Origin: Streptomyces roseolilacinus
Lineage (GTDB): Bacteria; Actinomycetota; Actinomycetes; Streptomycetales; Streptomycetaceae
Reading direction: 5' to 3'
Length of the DNA stretch: 49,743 bases
NCBI RefSeq assembly: GCF_014649335.1
Contig: NZ_BMSV01000019.1
Span: 1-49,743, forward strand
Each line of letters begins with the position of its first letter. The stretch's first letter is position 1. The translations under genes and the position numbers were made by a program. Below the pieces are notes generated by a model. The model was given only the letters and a program-made list of their open reading frames with translations, was not told the origin of the DNA and searched no databases. Below, in pieces: positions 1 to 7,772 of this stretch.

Positions 1-293
1 CCTTCGGTGTTTCCAGCCTAGCAGATCCGATTTCCGTCTCCGCCACCCGCTGGACCGGGCCACCGGGCCGTTCTCCGCTTCCGCGTTTCCCTTTCCGGCG
101 ATTCCGACTTTACCAGATCCTTTTCCGTTCCGTTTCCGGTGCGGATTTCGTTTCCGGTGGCCGTTGGAGGGCCTTTTGCCTTTCGGCGCTTTCCGACTTT
201 ATCAGAACTTCCGAGTCGGATTTCCCGCCCCTCCGGGTCCCCTTCGGCGCGCGAACGTGCCGGGTTCCCCTCGGGCGGAGCCGTAAACGTACT
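1..293 (-). promoter_or_regulatory. Leader/promoter region of an rRNA operon running off the left edge
   Basis: No protein gene is credible here. Read on the minus strand, the segment carries three copies of an element of the form GATCTGNTAAAGTCGGAA, with TAAAGT at 201-196 and 112-107 and a divergent TAGGCT at 20-15, spaced 89 and 92 bp. Between them are GGAAACG-type purine-rich stretches. This matches my memory of the leader preceding 16S rRNA in Streptomyces rrn operons, in which TCTGATAAAGTCGGA elements recur. The 16S gene itself would lie beyond position 1 and is not visible. I see no convincing -35 boxes 17-18 bp upstream of the three hexamers, so whether each is a promoter or a processing/antitermination element is open. 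Confidence 0.72.
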
Positions 294-334
294 GGAGCGG
301 GGCGCCCCGATGCAAATCGAGGGCACCCCGCTCC
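294..334 (-). terminator. Terminator hairpin after rnj
   Basis: A 14-bp stem (294-307 with 321-334) contains one G.U pair in the minus-strand RNA and encloses a loop that can itself pair CGAT with ATCG. It starts 20 nt after the rnj stop codon and separates rnj from the rRNA-type leader. There is no U-tract, which is usual in Streptomyces. Confidence 0.7.
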
Positions 335-353
335 GGTCACGTCTGGTGGAGCG

Positions 354-2039
354 TCAGACCTCCACCACCACGGGCAGGATCATCGGGCGACGGCGGTACG
401 TGTCCGACACCCACTTGCCGATGGTGCGGCGGATCAGCTGCTGGAGCTGGTGGGGCTCCACCACTCCGTCCTGGGCCGACTTGTTCAGCACCTCCTCGAC
501 CTTCGGGAGCACCGCGTCGAACGCGCCGTCATCGATGCCGGAGCCGCGCGCCTGGACGTGCGGGCCGCCGACGATCTTGCCGGTCGTGGAGTCGACCACG
601 ACGAAGACCGAGACGATGCCCTCCTCTCCGAGGATGCGGCGGTCCTTGAGCGCGACCTCCGTGACGTCGCCGACCGACAGGCCGTCCACGTACACGTAGC
701 CCGCCTGGACCTTGCCGACGATCTTGGCCTTGCCGTCGACCAGGTCGACGACCACGCCGTCCTCGGCGATGACGATGCGGTCCTTCGGGACGCCCGTCAT
801 GGCGCCCAGCTCGGCGTTGGCGCGCAGGTGGCGCCATTCGCCGTGCACCGGCATCAGGTTCTTCGGCTTGCAGATGTTGTAGAAGTACAGCAGCTCGCCG
901 GCCGAGGCGTGGCCCGAGACGTGCACCTTGGCGTTGCCCTTGTGGACGACGTTCGCGCCCCAGCGGGTCAGGCCGTTGATCACGCGGTAGACCGCGTTCT
1001 CGTTGCCCGGGATCAGGGACGACGCCAGGATCACCGTGTCGCCCTGGACGATGCGGATCTGGTGGTCGCGGTTGGCCATGCGGGACAGGGCCGCCATCGG
1101 CTCGCCCTGGGAACCCGTGCAGACCAGCACGACCTCGTGGTCCGGCAGGTCGTCGAGGGTCTTCACGTCGACGACCAGGCCCGGCGGCACGCGCAGGTAG
1201 CCCAGGTCCCGGGCGATGCCCATGTTGCGCACCATCGAGCGGCCGACGAACGCGACCCTGCGGCCGTACTCGTGCGCCGCGTCGAGGACCTGCTGGATGC
1301 GGTGCACGTGGCTGGCGAAGCTCGCCACGATGATGCGCCGCTGGGCGCCGGCGAACACGGAGCGCATCACGTTCGAGATGTCGCGCTCGTGCGAGGTGAA
1401 GCCGGGGACCTCGGCGTTCGTCGAGTCGCTCAGCAGGAGGTCGATGCCCTCCTCGCTGAGCCGGGCGAACGCGTGCAGGTCCGTGAGGCGGTTGTCCAGC
1501 GGGAGCTGGTCCATCTTGAAGTCACCCGTGTGGACCACCATGCCCGCGGGGGTGCGGATGGCGACGGCCAGGGCGTCCGGGATGGAGTGGTTGACCGCGA
1601 TGAACTCGCAGTCGAACGCGCCCAGCACCTCGCGCTGTCCCTCGGTCACCTCCAGGGTGTAGGGGCGGATGCGGTGCTCCTGGAGCTTCGCCTCGATGAG
1701 CGCGAGGGTCAGCTTCGAGCCGATCAGGGGGATGTCCGGCTTGAGGCGGAGCAGGTACGGGACGCCGCCGATGTGGTCCTCGTGACCGTGGGTGAGGACG
1801 ATGGCCTCGATGTCGTCGAGGCGGTCCCTCAGGGTCGTGAAGTCCGGCAGGATCAGGTCGATGCCCGGCTGCTCCTCCTCGGGGAAGAGGACGCCGCAGT
1901 CGACGATCAGCAGGCGGCCGCCGTACTCGAAGACGGTCATGTTGCGGCCGATCTCGCCGAGACCGCCGAGCGGGGTGACCCGCAGACCGCCCGCGGGCAG
2001 CTTCGGTGGGGCACCGAGTTCAGGATGCGGATGGCTCAA
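354..2039 (-). CDS. rnj: Ribonuclease J (metallo-beta-lactamase/beta-CASP RNase)
   Basis: RNase J degrades and matures mRNA and rRNA through 5'-3' exonuclease and endonuclease activity in the cytoplasm. The protein has the metallo-beta-lactamase zinc motif HGHEDH (His84, His86, Asp88, His89), the HTGDFKMDQ segment of the same fold, the beta-CASP domain in the middle (SFASHVHRIQQ, CTGSQGEP) and a C-terminal RNase J domain. It is 561 aa, the usual actinobacterial length. I chose the TTG at 2039 because GAGGAG lies 6 nt upstream of it and the product then begins MSHPHPELG, as I recall for Streptomyces RNase J. The in-frame GTG at 2060 would add seven residues but has no good ribosome binding site. 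The gene lies downstream of dapA and is followed at once by a terminator. Confidence 0.96.
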   Translation of the reverse strand: MSHPHPELGAPPKLPAGGLRVTPLGGLGEIGRNMTVFEYGGRLLIVDCGVLFPEEEQPGIDLILPDFTTLRDRLDDIEAIVLTHGHEDHIGGVPYLLRLKPDIPLIGSKLTLALIEAKLQEHRIRPYTLEVTEGQREVLGAFDCEFIAVNHSIPDALAVAIRTPAGMVVHTGDFKMDQLPLDNRLTDLHAFARLSEEGIDLLLSDSTNAEVPGFTSHERDISNVMRSVFAGAQRRIIVASFASHVHRIQQVLDAAHEYGRRVAFVGRSMVRNMGIARDLGYLRVPPGLVVDVKTLDDLPDHEVVLVCTGSQGEPMAALSRMANRDHQIRIVQGDTVILASSLIPGNENAVYRVINGLTRWGANVVHKGNAKVHVSGHASAGELLYFYNICKPKNLMPVHGEWRHLRANAELGAMTGVPKDRIVIAEDGVVVDLVDGKAKIVGKVQAGYVYVDGLSVGDVTEVALKDRRILGEEGIVSVFVVVDSTTGKIVGGPHVQARGSGIDDGAFDAVLPKVEEVLNKSAQDGVVEPHQLQQLIRRTIGKWVSDTYRRRPMILPVVVEV

Positions 2040-2053
2040 AAGACTCTCCTCAC

Positions 2054-2092
2054 CACGCACGCCACGTGCCGCTGAGACACGTGGCGCGCGTG
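2054..2092 (-). promoter_or_regulatory. Long stem-loop directly upstream of the rnj ribosome binding site
   Basis: Arms 2054-2068 and 2078-2092 form a continuous 15-bp stem in the minus-strand RNA, with one G.U pair and a 9-nt loop. Its last base is only 2-3 nt ahead of the GAGGAG of rnj. It could be the dapA terminator (57 nt past that stop), a processing site or a translational control element for rnj. There is no room for a promoter between the stem and the rnj start, so rnj transcripts presumably carry part or all of it. Confidence 0.6.
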
Positions 2093-2148
2093 ACTTTCAT
2101 GCAGGTGCAAAGGACTGTGTTGCTGCTATTCGGTTGTGAAGTCTGTTG

Positions 2149-3048
2149 TCACAGGTCTACCCCGCCCGCGGCGAGGTCCGCCTTCAGCCGCTCGGTCTCG
2201 GCCGGGGAGAGCTCCACCAGCGGCAGCCGCAGCGGGCCCGCGGGGAGGCCCTGGAGGGCGAGGGCGGCCTTGGTGGTGATCACGCCCTGCGTGCGGAACA
2301 TGCCGGTGTAGACCGGGAGCAGCTGCTGGTGGATCTCGGTGGCCTTCTGGACGTCGCCGCTGAGGTGGGCGTCGAGGAGGGCGCGCAGCTCGGGGGTGAC
2401 GACGTGGCCGACGACGGAGACGAAGCCGACGGAGCCGACGGAGAGCAGCGGCAGGTTGAGCATGTCGTCGCCGGAGTACCAGGCGAGGCCCGAGCGGGCG
2501 ATGGCCCAGCTGGCGCGGCCGAGGTCGCCCTTGGCGTCCTTGTTGGCGACGATGCGCGGGTGCTCGGCGAGGCGGACGATCGTCTCGGTGTCGATGGGGA
2601 CGCCGCTGCGGCCCGGGATGTCGTAGAGCATCACGGGGAGCCCGGTGGCGTCGGCGACGGCCGTGAAGTGCCGGTACAGGCCCTCCTGCGGGGGCTTGTT
2701 GTAGTACGGCGTGACGGCGAGCAGGCCGTGTGCGCCGGCGCGCTCCGCGGCGCGGGCCAGCTCGAGGGTGTGGCGGGTGTCGTTGGTCCCGATGCCGGCG
2801 ACGACGTGGGCGCGGTCGCCCACGGCCTCCAGGACCGCTCGTACGAGCTGGTCTTTCTCCGCGTCGCTGGTGGTCGGGGACTCGCCGGTGGTGCCGTTGA
2901 CGACCAGGCCGTCGTTGCCTGCGTCCACGAGGTGGGCGGCGAGCCGCTGTGCACCGTCGACGTCGAGTGCGCCGTCCGCCGTGAAGGGCGTGACCATGGC
3001 GGTGAGGACCCTCCCGAAGGGGGTCTGCGGAGTGGAGATCGGAGCCAT
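2149..3048 (-). CDS. dapA: 4-hydroxy-tetrahydrodipicolinate synthase
   Basis: This enzyme condenses pyruvate and aspartate semialdehyde in the first committed step of diaminopimelate/lysine synthesis. The TIM-barrel protein of 299 aa shows NGTTGE (residues 51-56), TPYYNKP (113-119), the catalytic Tyr142 in LYDIPGRSG, and the Schiff-base lysine Lys170 in ANKDAKG. The start is the ATG at 3048; an in-frame GTG three codons upstream (3057) is possible but gives an N-terminus I do not recognise. The ribosome binding site is weak for both. It lies between thyX and rnj on the same strand, and the pathway's next enzyme, dapB, is encoded 2.5 kb away in a different transcription unit. Confidence 0.96.
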   Translation of the reverse strand: MAPISTPQTPFGRVLTAMVTPFTADGALDVDGAQRLAAHLVDAGNDGLVVNGTTGESPTTSDAEKDQLVRAVLEAVGDRAHVVAGIGTNDTRHTLELARAAERAGAHGLLAVTPYYNKPPQEGLYRHFTAVADATGLPVMLYDIPGRSGVPIDTETIVRLAEHPRIVANKDAKGDLGRASWAIARSGLAWYSGDDMLNLPLLSVGSVGFVSVVGHVVTPELRALLDAHLSGDVQKATEIHQQLLPVYTGMFRTQGVITTKAALALQGLPAGPLRLPLVELSPAETERLKADLAAGGVDL

Positions 3049-3109
3049 GGGTAACACGCTACTCGCTGCTCAGCGCGTGAGGTCCCCTCGGGGACGTGAC
3101 GAAGTGGAG

Positions 3110-3147
3110 CCCGGCACTGCCTGCTCGGGGGTTCAAGCAGTGCCGGG
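3110..3147 (-). terminator. Hairpin between thyX and dapA
   Basis: A perfect 11-bp inverted repeat (3110-3120 with 3137-3147) has a 16-nt loop and lies about 110 nt past the thyX stop and 60 nt ahead of dapA. It is probably the thyX terminator. Smaller hairpins occur right at the thyX stop. Confidence 0.5.
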
Positions 3148-3257
3148 TCCGTCTGATCAGCCTAGATGAACTTCTCAGAGTGCCGCAATACGGACACTTC
3201 GGACGGGTGCTCCGTCCATCCGTACAGCTCTGGACTCCGGGGTCCGGCGGGCCCGGA

Positions 3258-4025
3258 CTACGGCGCGACGCGGCCGTTCTTGTTGAAGGCCGCGTACGTC
3301 AGCGGCATGAGCCCGGCCCACTCCGCCTCCATGCGCTCGCCGACCATCTCGATCTCCCGCTGCGGGAACGACGGCACCTTCGCCAGCTCGTGCTGCGTGC
3401 GCAGCCCCAGGAAGTGCATCAGCGAGCGGGCGTTGCACGTGGCGTACATCGACGAGTACAGGCCGACGGGCAGGACCGAACGGGCGACCTCGCGGGCGAC
3501 GCCGGCGGCGAGCATCTCCTGGTACGCCTCGTACGCCCGGACGTACGCGTCCTCCATCGAGCGCGAGACGAGCTTGTGCTGCTCCTCGGTGCCCGGGGCG
3601 AAGACGTACTTGCCGGGGCGGCCCTCCTGGACCAGCTTGCGGGAGGCGTCCGGCACGTAGAAGACCGGCTGGAGCTCCCGGTAGCGGCCCGACTCCTCGT
3701 TGTACGACCAGCCCACACGGTGGCGCATGAACTCGCGGAAGACGAAGATCGGGGCACTGATGAAGAACGTCATCGAGTTGTGCTCGAAGGGGCTGCCGTG
3801 CCGATCCCGCATCAGGTAGTTGATCAGCCCCTTGGACCGCTCGGGGTCCTTGCGCAGCTCGTCGAGGGACTGCTCCCCCGCCGTGGAGACCCGGGCGGCC
3901 CACAGCACGTCCGAGTCGGCGGCGCTGTGCTTCACCAGCTCGACGGTCACGTCACTGCGGAAGCTGGGCCGGAGGTCCTGGGGGGCCTCGGGTTCCTGGG
4001 GGGCTGCGGCGGGGGTGTCGGTCAC
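3258..4025 (-). CDS. thyX: FAD-dependent thymidylate synthase ThyX
   Basis: ThyX methylates dUMP to dTMP using methylenetetrahydrofolate and NADPH with a bound flavin. The 255-aa protein contains the ThyX signature RHR...SGRY starting at Arg101 (RHRVGWSYNEESGRY), preceded by EHNSMTFFI and followed by the QPVFY, PVGLYSSMYAT and LMHFLGLRTQ segments typical of actinobacterial ThyX. By my count eight residues separate RHR from the conserved Ser, one more than the usual RHRx7S. The GTG at 4025 was chosen because GGAAGGA lies a short distance upstream and the product then starts MTDTPA; the longer reading frame to 4106 has no family support. It is divergent from the small gene at 4177. Confidence 0.95.
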   Translation of the reverse strand: MTDTPAAAPQEPEAPQDLRPSFRSDVTVELVKHSAADSDVLWAARVSTAGEQSLDELRKDPERSKGLINYLMRDRHGSPFEHNSMTFFISAPIFVFREFMRHRVGWSYNEESGRYRELQPVFYVPDASRKLVQEGRPGKYVFAPGTEEQHKLVSRSMEDAYVRAYEAYQEMLAAGVAREVARSVLPVGLYSSMYATCNARSLMHFLGLRTQHELAKVPSFPQREIEMVGERMEAEWAGLMPLTYAAFNKNGRVAP

Positions 4026-4176
4026 CGGCGGGTCCTTCCGAAAATCGCGTCGCACGGGCGGCGCCCACTCTACGGCCCCGGACCGACATCGGAATTCGGG
4101 CACCAAACCGCTCGTAGGGACGTCTGTATCGGGTAGTAGCGGCGTTCACACCATTCGTCACCGAAGGAGAGCCACC

Positions 4177-4416
4177 ATGCACCCCCGCCGAGAGGCCGTC
4201 CCGTTCGCGTTCGTCTCGGAATCCGACCGCTTCCGCAGTAACGTCACCCCTCCGGCACGGCAGCGTCCCGGCCTCTCGGAGATCGCCGGCCGTACGCTGA
4301 TCGGACTGACTGTGGTGGCCGGGCTCGTGGGGTCGCTGCTGTTCGGGATGCCGGCGCTGCAGGCCGGCCCGCAGGCCGGGCACACGCAGCAGTCCGAGGC
4401 TTCCGAGGGCCGCTGA
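4177..4416 (+). CDS. Small single-span membrane protein, unknown function
   Basis: This 79-aa protein has a clear ribosome binding site (GAAGGAG 6-8 nt before the ATG). The N-terminal 35 residues are polar. A hydrophobic segment of about residues 40-60 (LIGLTVVAGLVGSLLFG) should span the membrane, and a short Gln/Gly/Ser-rich tail follows. I recognise it only as the kind of small protein found beside thyX in Streptomyces; I know of no function. It is divergent from thyX and upstream of another membrane protein on the same strand. Confidence 0.8.
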   Translation: MHPRREAVPFAFVSESDRFRSNVTPPARQRPGLSEIAGRTLIGLTVVAGLVGSLLFGMPALQAGPQAGHTQQSEASEGR

Positions 4417-4423
4417 CCCGTAC

Positions 4424-4455
4424 GCGCCCCCTGCTGTGGCCGGGCGTGGGGGCGC
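4424..4455 (+). terminator. Possible terminator after the 79-aa gene
   Basis: An 8-bp perfect GC stem (4424-4431 with 4448-4455) with a 16-nt loop lies just after the stop at 4416. A TAGCCT hexamer follows at 4459 and could be a -10 for the next gene, but no matching -35 is visible. Confidence 0.4.
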
Positions 4456-4511
4456 TGGGTAGCCTCACCGGGCACAGCCCGAACAAGCGTGCAAAGAGTT
4501 AAGGATCTGTC

Positions 4512-5066
4512 GTGCCCCTGCCCTTCCTGACGGCCGACCGCGCTTTCGAAGCCACGAGCGACGACATTGCGCTCCCGTTCGACGACCACGACCAGTGGCG
4601 TCGCCCCTACCGGCCCGGCCCCTGGCGGGTGATCGCGGCGTCCCTGGCCCTGCTGGTCGCCTCGTTCATGCTGCTGGCGGCCCTGATCGTCGCACTGGCC
4701 GGGGCCCTGCCGGCTGCGGGCCTGTGCCTGGGCGCCGCCGTGCTGGTCATCGCGCCGGCGCTGCGGCTGCTGCGCGTCGGCACGTGGGTGAGCCGGCACG
4801 GGGTGCGGCAGGTGCGGTTCCTCCGTACCGTCACGGTGCCGTGGGACCGCACCGCGTCGCTGCGGACCGTGCAGCAGCCGGTGCGCTGGCTGGGCCTGCC
4901 GCGGACCGTGCAGGGGCAGGCGCTGCTGCTCCTGCGGCAGGGCGGCGGGGAGCCGCTGACGCTGCTCACCGACCACAACGCGGACTTCCTGGCCCGGGTG
5001 GAGGCCTTCGACCGGGCCGCCGACTCCGTCGAGGCGTGGAACGCGGAGTACGCGCCCGTCTCCTGA
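4512..5066 (+). CDS. PH-domain-like membrane protein
   Basis: This is a 184-aa protein with a polar N-terminus, two adjacent hydrophobic segments (about residues 40-63 and 66-86) and a cytoplasmic part resembling the small bacterial PH-type domains found after a double membrane span (WVSRHGVRQVRFLRTVTVPWDRTASLR). Function unknown. The start is the GTG at 4512 with AAGGA 7 nt upstream. The gene converges on the TPR-like membrane gene at 5149-5601, with a strong shared hairpin between them. Confidence 0.85.
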   Translation: MPLPFLTADRAFEATSDDIALPFDDHDQWRRPYRPGPWRVIAASLALLVASFMLLAALIVALAGALPAAGLCLGAAVLVIAPALRLLRVGTWVSRHGVRQVRFLRTVTVPWDRTASLRTVQQPVRWLGLPRTVQGQALLLLRQGGGEPLTLLTDHNADFLARVEAFDRAADSVEAWNAEYAPVS

Positions 5067-5086
5067 GCGGCCGGCCCCGGACGACC

Positions 5087-5124
5087 CGTGCCCCGCGACC
5101 CGGCTGACCGGGGCGCGGGGCACG
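5087..5124. terminator. Bidirectional terminator between convergent membrane-protein genes
   Basis: A perfect 11-bp GC stem (5087-5097 with 5114-5124) has a 16-nt loop. It lies 20 nt after the plus-strand stop (5066) and 24 nt after the minus-strand stop (5149). Confidence 0.75.
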
Positions 5125-5148
5125 CGTACGAGTGCGGGATGCCGTCGC

Positions 5149-5601
5149 TCAGGAGGCGAGGGGCCGCCTGTCGTGCAGGGCGATCGCGCGCTGCATGGCC
5201 TTGCGGGCCCTGGGCGTGTCGTGGGCGTCGCGGTAGGCGACGGCGAGCCGGAACCAGCAGCGCCAGTCGTCCGGCGCGTCCTCGGTCTCCGCGCGGCGCC
5301 TGGCGAACACCTCGTCGGCCGAGTCGCGGTCGATCCGCCCGTCGGGGGTGCGGCGCAGCTCGTCGACGGGCAGGCCGCCCTCGGCCTCCAGCTCGGCGGC
5401 CAGGCGGTTGGCCCGGGTGACGAACCGGGTGTTCATCCAGAGGAACCACACGCCGATCGCCGGCAGGACCAGCGCCGCGAGCCCGAGGGTCACGGTGACG
5501 GCGGTGCCCTGCTGGATCAGGGCCACGCCGCGGCCGCCGACCAGGACGAACCAGACGGCCAGGAAGGCCGCCATGACGAAGTACGTGATCTTCGCGCCCA
5601 T
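5149..5601 (-). CDS. Membrane protein with a C-terminal TPR-like repeat
   Basis: This 150-aa protein has two predicted membrane segments (about residues 5-27 and 36-56). A cytoplasmic tail follows whose end (WRCWFRLAVAYRDAHDTPRARKAMQRAI) looks like one tetratricopeptide-type helical hairpin. Function unknown. Its ATG (5601) lies 3 nt after the dapB stop, so it is very likely translated from the dapB transcript as the last gene of the rpsO-pnp run. Confidence 0.85.
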   Translation of the reverse strand: MGAKITYFVMAAFLAVWFVLVGGRGVALIQQGTAVTVTLGLAALVLPAIGVWFLWMNTRFVTRANRLAAELEAEGGLPVDELRRTPDGRIDRDSADEVFARRRAETEDAPDDWRCWFRLAVAYRDAHDTPRARKAMQRAIALHDRRPLAS

Positions 5602-5604
5602 GGG

Positions 5605-6357
5605 TCAGCCGAGGTCGAGGAAGTGCTCCAGGCCGAAGGTGAGGCCCGGAGTGGAGACGACGCGGCGGCAACCCAGCAGGATGCCGGGCATGAAGCTGCG
5701 GTGGTGCAGGGAGTCGTGGCGGAGGGTGAGCGTCTCGCCCTCGCCGCCGAGCATCACCTCCTGGTGGGCCAGGAGTCCGCGGAGGCGTACGGCGTGGACG
5801 GGGACGCCGTCCACGTTCGCGCCGCGCGCGCCGTCCAGCGCGGTGGCCGTGGCGTCGGGCTGCGGGGCGCAGCCGGCGTCGGCGCGGGCGGCGGCGATGA
5901 GCTGGGCGGTGCGGGTGGCCGTGCCGGAGGGGGCGTCGACCTTGTCGGGGTGGTGCAGCTCCACGACCTCGACGGACTCGAAGTAGGGGGCCGCGAGCTG
6001 CGCGAACCTCATCGTGAGGACGGCGCCGATGGAGAAGTTCGGGGCGATCAGGACGCCCGTGGCGGGGCTGGCGTCGAGCCGGGCCCGCAGCCGCGCGAGG
6101 CGTTCGTCGGTCCAGCCGGTGGTGCCGACGACGGCGTGGATGCCGTGGCGGACGCAGTGGTCGAGGTTGTCCATCACCGAGTCGGGGGTGGTCAGCTCGA
6201 CGACGACCTGGGCGCCGCTCTCGGTGAGCGCGTCCAGCGAGTCGCCCCGGCCCAGGGCCGCGACGAGTTCCATGTCGTCGGCGGCCTCCACGGCTCGTAC
6301 CGCCTCGGAGCCGATGCGGCCCTTGGCGCCGAGGACGGCCACGCGCAGCTTGCTCAT
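5605..6357 (-). CDS. dapB: 4-hydroxy-tetrahydrodipicolinate reductase
   Basis: DapB reduces the DapA product with NAD(P)H in diaminopimelate synthesis. The 250-aa protein has the Rossmann motif GAKGRIG (Gly10, Gly13, Gly16) at the N-terminus and the catalytic signature HHPDKVDAPSGTA (His135, His136, Lys139). The ATG at 6357 has AAGGAAG about 6 nt upstream. It follows the M16 peptidase gene by 35 nt and shares its operon; this peptidase-dapB order behind pnp is usual in Streptomyces as I recall it. Confidence 0.96.
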   Translation of the reverse strand: MSKLRVAVLGAKGRIGSEAVRAVEAADDMELVAALGRGDSLDALTESGAQVVVELTTPDSVMDNLDHCVRHGIHAVVGTTGWTDERLARLRARLDASPATGVLIAPNFSIGAVLTMRFAQLAAPYFESVEVVELHHPDKVDAPSGTATRTAQLIAAARADAGCAPQPDATATALDGARGANVDGVPVHAVRLRGLLAHQEVMLGGEGETLTLRHDSLHHRSFMPGILLGCRRVVSTPGLTFGLEHFLDLG

Positions 6358-6392
6358 GCTTGCTTCCTTACGGGTTGCGGCGGGGGGTCGGG

Positions 6393-7772
6393 TCAGGAGA
6401 CGGCCGAGTGAAGGCGGTCCGCCTGCTTGTCCTTGAGCGGGCCGATCACCGCGAGCGACGGCCGCTGCCCGAGGAGCTCGGACGCCACCGCGCGGACGTC
6501 GTCGGGGGTGACGGCGGCGATGCGGGCCAGCATGTCGTCGACCGACATCTGGTCACCCCAGCACAGCTCGCTCTTGCCGATGCGGTTCATCAGGGCGCCG
6601 GTGTCCTCCAGGCCGAGGACGGTGGAGCCGGAGAGCTGGCCGATGGCGCGGGCGATCTCGTCGTCGGACAGGCCCTCGCCCGCCACCCGGTCCAGTTCGT
6701 CGCGGCAGATCCGCAACACGTCGTGGACCTGGCTGGGGCGGCAGCCCGCGTACACGCCGAACAGGCCGCAGTCGGCGAAGCCCGACGTGTACGAGTACAC
6801 GCTGTAGGCCAGGCCGCGCTTCTCGCGGACCTCCTGGAAGAGGCGGGAGGACATCCCGCCGCCGAGGGCGGTGTTGAGGACGCCCAGGGCCCAGCGGCGC
6901 TCGTCGGTGCGGGCGAGGCCGGGCACGCCGAGGACGACGTGCGCCTGCTCCGTCCTGCGGTTGACCAGTTCGACGCTGCCGGCCGTGCGGATGGCGCGGC
7001 GGCCGTCGCGCGGGGCGACCGGGACGGCGTCCGTACGGGTCAGGGCGCCGGCCTTCTCGAAGGCGCGGCGGACCAGGCGGACCACGGTGGCGTGGTCGAC
7101 GTTGCCGGCGGCGGCGACGACCAGGTGCGTCGGGTCGTAGTGCTTCTTGTAGAAGCGGGCGATCCGGTCGCGGGTGAGGGCGTTGATCGTGTCGACGGTG
7201 CCGAGGACGGGGCGGCCCAGCGGCGTGTCGCCGAACATCGTCTTGGCGAACAGGTCGTGGACGACGTCGCCCGGGTCGTCCTCGGTCATCGCGATCTCTT
7301 CGAGGATCACGCCGCGCTCGGCGTCGACGTCCTCGGCGAGGATCAGCGATCCGGTGAGCATGTCGCAGACGACGTCGATGGCGAGCGGCAGGTCCGTGTC
7401 GAGCACGCGTGCGTAGTAGCAGGTGTACTCCTTCGCCGTGAAGGCGTTCATCTCGCCGCCGACCGCGTCGATCGCGGCGGAGATGTCGAGGGCGCTGCGC
7501 TGCCGCGTGCCCTTGAAGAGGAGGTGCTCCAGGTAGTGCGTGGCGCCGTTGAGGGTGGGCGTCTCGTCGCGGGAGCCGACGTGGGCCCAGATCCCGAAGG
7601 TGGCGGAGCGTACGGAGGGCAGCGTCTCGGTGACGACGCGCAGGCCGCCCGGGAGGGTGGTGCGGCGGACCGTGCCGATGCCGTCCTTGCCCGGGAGAAG
7701 CGTTTGGGTACGGGCGACGGCCCGCGCCTCCGAGGAGGTGCGGGCCGTCGTCCGGAGACTACGGGACGTCAC
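6393..7772 (-). CDS. M16 family zinc metallopeptidase (insulinase/mitochondrial processing peptidase type)
   Basis: This 459-aa protein has the inverted zinc motif HYLEH (His79, Glu82, His83) and the downstream acidic segment RGVILEEIAMTEDDP that supplies the third zinc ligand. The C-terminal half carries the substrate-binding signature GGGMSSRLFQEVREKRGLAYSV. Size and layout fit the M16B group, whose members act as dimers; physiological substrates in actinobacteria are not known to me. The GTG at 7772 overlaps the pnp stop as GTGA, implying translational coupling. Frame reading continues far upstream, but that part is only the shadow of pnp. Confidence 0.93.
   Translation of the reverse strand: MTSRSLRTTARTSSEARAVARTQTLLPGKDGIGTVRRTTLPGGLRVVTETLPSVRSATFGIWAHVGSRDETPTLNGATHYLEHLLFKGTRQRSALDISAAIDAVGGEMNAFTAKEYTCYYARVLDTDLPLAIDVVCDMLTGSLILAEDVDAERGVILEEIAMTEDDPGDVVHDLFAKTMFGDTPLGRPVLGTVDTINALTRDRIARFYKKHYDPTHLVVAAAGNVDHATVVRLVRRAFEKAGALTRTDAVPVAPRDGRRAIRTAGSVELVNRRTEQAHVVLGVPGLARTDERRWALGVLNTALGGGMSSRLFQEVREKRGLAYSVYSYTSGFADCGLFGVYAGCRPSQVHDVLRICRDELDRVAGEGLSDDEIARAIGQLSGSTVLGLEDTGALMNRIGKSELCWGDQMSVDDMLARIAAVTPDDVRAVASELLGQRPSLAVIGPLKDKQADRLHSAVS

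Noticed and set aside
139..699. A 186-aa plus-strand frame at the left end
   Set aside because: It runs through the rRNA-type leader, a terminator and the 3' end of rnj.
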